DNA from: Phaseolus vulgaris
Taxonomy: Eukaryota; Streptophyta; Magnoliopsida; Fabales; Fabaceae
NCBI RefSeq assembly: GCF_000499845.2
Contig: NC_023754.2
Location: 10,980,618 to 11,044,617, forward strand
Length of the DNA: 64,000 nucleotides
Direction: 5' to 3'
This document shows, one piece after another, positions 62,261-64,000 of the stretch. Each line of letters begins with the position of its first letter. Position 1 is the stretch's first letter. A program made the position numbers and the translations under genes. Below the pieces are notes generated by a model. The model did not search any database and was not told the DNA's origin. It saw only the letters and a program-made list of their open reading frames with translations.

Positions 62261-64000
62261 TTACTAGGAGACAATGGAAACACAGTTAAATTGAGAAATA
62301 TATAGCACGGTATATGTATATATATTTATAAAAGAAATCTAACATAGAATAGACTTGTATTTAGATTATATTTACATAATCATAAAATATTTATAAAAAA
62401 ATCTAACACATATTTACATAATTATAAAAAATATTTATTATTTAATAACTATATTTATATAATAATAAATATTTATTATTAAAAATTATATTTTTATAAT
62501 AATAAATATTTATTATTAAATAATTATATTTACATAATCATAAAATATTATTATATAACAATAAAAATTAATTATTAAATAATTATATTTTTATAATTAT
62601 AAAAATATTTATCATAATCATCATATTAGGATTTAGATTATATTTACATATTTTTATAATCATACAAATATTTACTTTTAAATAGTTATATTTATATAAC
62701 TATAAAACTATTATTAATAATTAATAATATTTAAATAATCATAAATTTTTATCAATAACTAATTATATATTAATTTAATGTTATTTAAAATATTATAATT
62801 AAATATCAAACATTGTTATTTATTTAAAGTTATTTTATATATTTTTTAGTTTTAATATGATTATTATAAAAATATTATTTTTAATATTTTATTTTTTAAT
62901 TTCAAGTTTAATCTTATTTTAAAATATTAATCTTTAACAAAAAAAATTAATCTACTATTTAAAAATAAATTTAAATTATAAAAAATAATTTTGTTTTCAA
63001 TTTAAAAATAAATTAAAATAAAAATATAATATTTAAATTATAAAAATAAATAAAATATTATATAATTATATAATAAATCGTATTTAAATTTATATTAAAA
63101 GATAATAATATTAAATTTTGAAAGATTATAAACTTATATCAATTTAATTATGAAAAAATGAAAATTCATATCTAGCTATTGAATATAATTACATTTTTTT
63201 GTTATGTTATGCAAGAATATAAACTTTTGTATTATATTAGACTGGTTAAAACATGGGCAGAGTACACCTTTTTATTACATTAAAATATATATAATTTTAT
63301 TATTTTAATGAATAATTAAATAAAAAACATTAAAATAATATAATTTGTATAATTTTATAAAATTAATATTTTAAAAATTATGTATTCATTATTTTTTTTT
63401 AAAACACTATTTGGTTATTTCATAATTGAAAAACAATATTAGGTGGTTGATTTTGTGCAAAGAAAAGAAAATTATAAAAAGAAAATAAGAGAAAAAATGG
63501 AAGGAGCCTTTTTTTATCATGTTTTATAATAATAAATATATTCTAGACCTAGTTTTTTTTTTTTTTCTTCTTTTTGTCTTTGTATGGAAGGATAAAATTA
63601 GTTGGGTTGATTCTTTTGTGATTTTTCATTGGATTCTGAGTTTCTGTTTAATAGTTTTGTTCTTCAATTTTTTGTAGCAAGGAATTGTTTTTTAATACTT
63701 GTTGAGAATTTAGTTTTTTTTCTTTAATTACATTTCTTTGTTAGTTCGTTTAGTTCTAATAAATCTCTTGTTTGATTAGTTCGAGAGATAGAAGATAAAC
63801 ATTTCACTAGTACATACTTGGAACTAGTGAGATATTGAATACATCAGTAGAAATTTATTTTGTTGATAAGATTTTTTTGACATTGATTGACGCTTGCTTG
63901 ATTAAGTTTGACATCTATGTGAGAATTAAATGATGATAATCTTAGGAAAATCAATGAGGAATTCATGGTGAATAAATTTGGGAGTCAACTTGCGTTCTTT
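62261..64000. other. Very AT-rich intergenic DNA
   Basis: No gene recognised to the window end; a tandem AT-rich array at its start is listed separately. Confidence 0.5.
62340..62620. repeat. AT-rich tandem array with units of about 37 bp and longer
   Basis: Variants of tatatttacataatcataaa followed by atatttattatta recur at about 62370, 62408, 62450, 62488, 62524 and 62582. Composition is nearly pure A/T, so the count is approximate. Confidence 0.6.

Noticed and set aside
1..64000. CRISPR arrays, operons, riboswitches, phage or bacterial islands
   Set aside because: The window is plant nuclear DNA with spliceosomal introns; the repeats present are tandem, foldback or LTR types.

Overview
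This is nuclear DNA from a flowering plant, almost certainly a legume and probably a phaseoloid bean type. It is AT-rich, the genes have GT-AG introns, and retrotransposon remains and foldback elements fill the gaps. The strongest lineage clue is a gene joining a cellulose-synthase-type RING/zinc-finger N-terminus to an HY5 bZIP, an arrangement known from legumes (Lotus ASTRAY/LjBzf and soybean STF1-type proteins).

Four complete protein-coding genes are supported, and every exon model closes in frame. (1) 17068-21428 (+): BAM3-like LRR receptor kinase, 2 exons, 989 aa. (2) 34414-37985 (+): peroxisomal serine-glyoxylate aminotransferase, 5 exons, 401 aa, catalytic Lys201, C-terminal SRI. (3) 46811-50541 (-): CESA-type zinc finger + HY5 bZIP fusion, 7 exons, 315 aa. 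(4) 57410-61908 (-): CWC22-type splicing factor, 7 coding exons, 866 aa, probably with an intron in the 5' leader.

The rest is mobile DNA and AT-rich spacer. 1-0.7 kb: edge of a minus-strand LTR element (gag start, tRNA-Lys-type primer site, LTR). 3.2-4.6 kb: LINE relic. 7.4-12.1 kb: truncated minus-strand Ty3/Gypsy element with one 1.4 kb LTR. 13.2-13.5 kb: repeats built on a hairpin motif. 23.1-23.8 kb: a unit of about 280 bp present three times. 23.8-31.8 kb: probable non-autonomous CACTA element holding a nearly full-length but dead Ty3/Gypsy element (26891-31715, both LTRs). 39.6-41.4 kb: Copia gag, LINE and LTR relics. 42.56-42.78 kb: a 36-bp minisatellite. Six copies of one foldback MITE family with CACTA-like ends are scattered across the window; two keep perfect 3-bp target duplications.

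The four genes do not form an operon or an obvious pathway: CLE-peptide perception, photorespiration, light/nodulation transcriptional control and pre-mRNA splicing. The CESA-HY5 fusion is the most interesting biology. It looks like exon capture that kept CESA introns on one side and HY5 introns on the other, and its upstream region holds a palindromic G-box, the class of site HY5 proteins bind.
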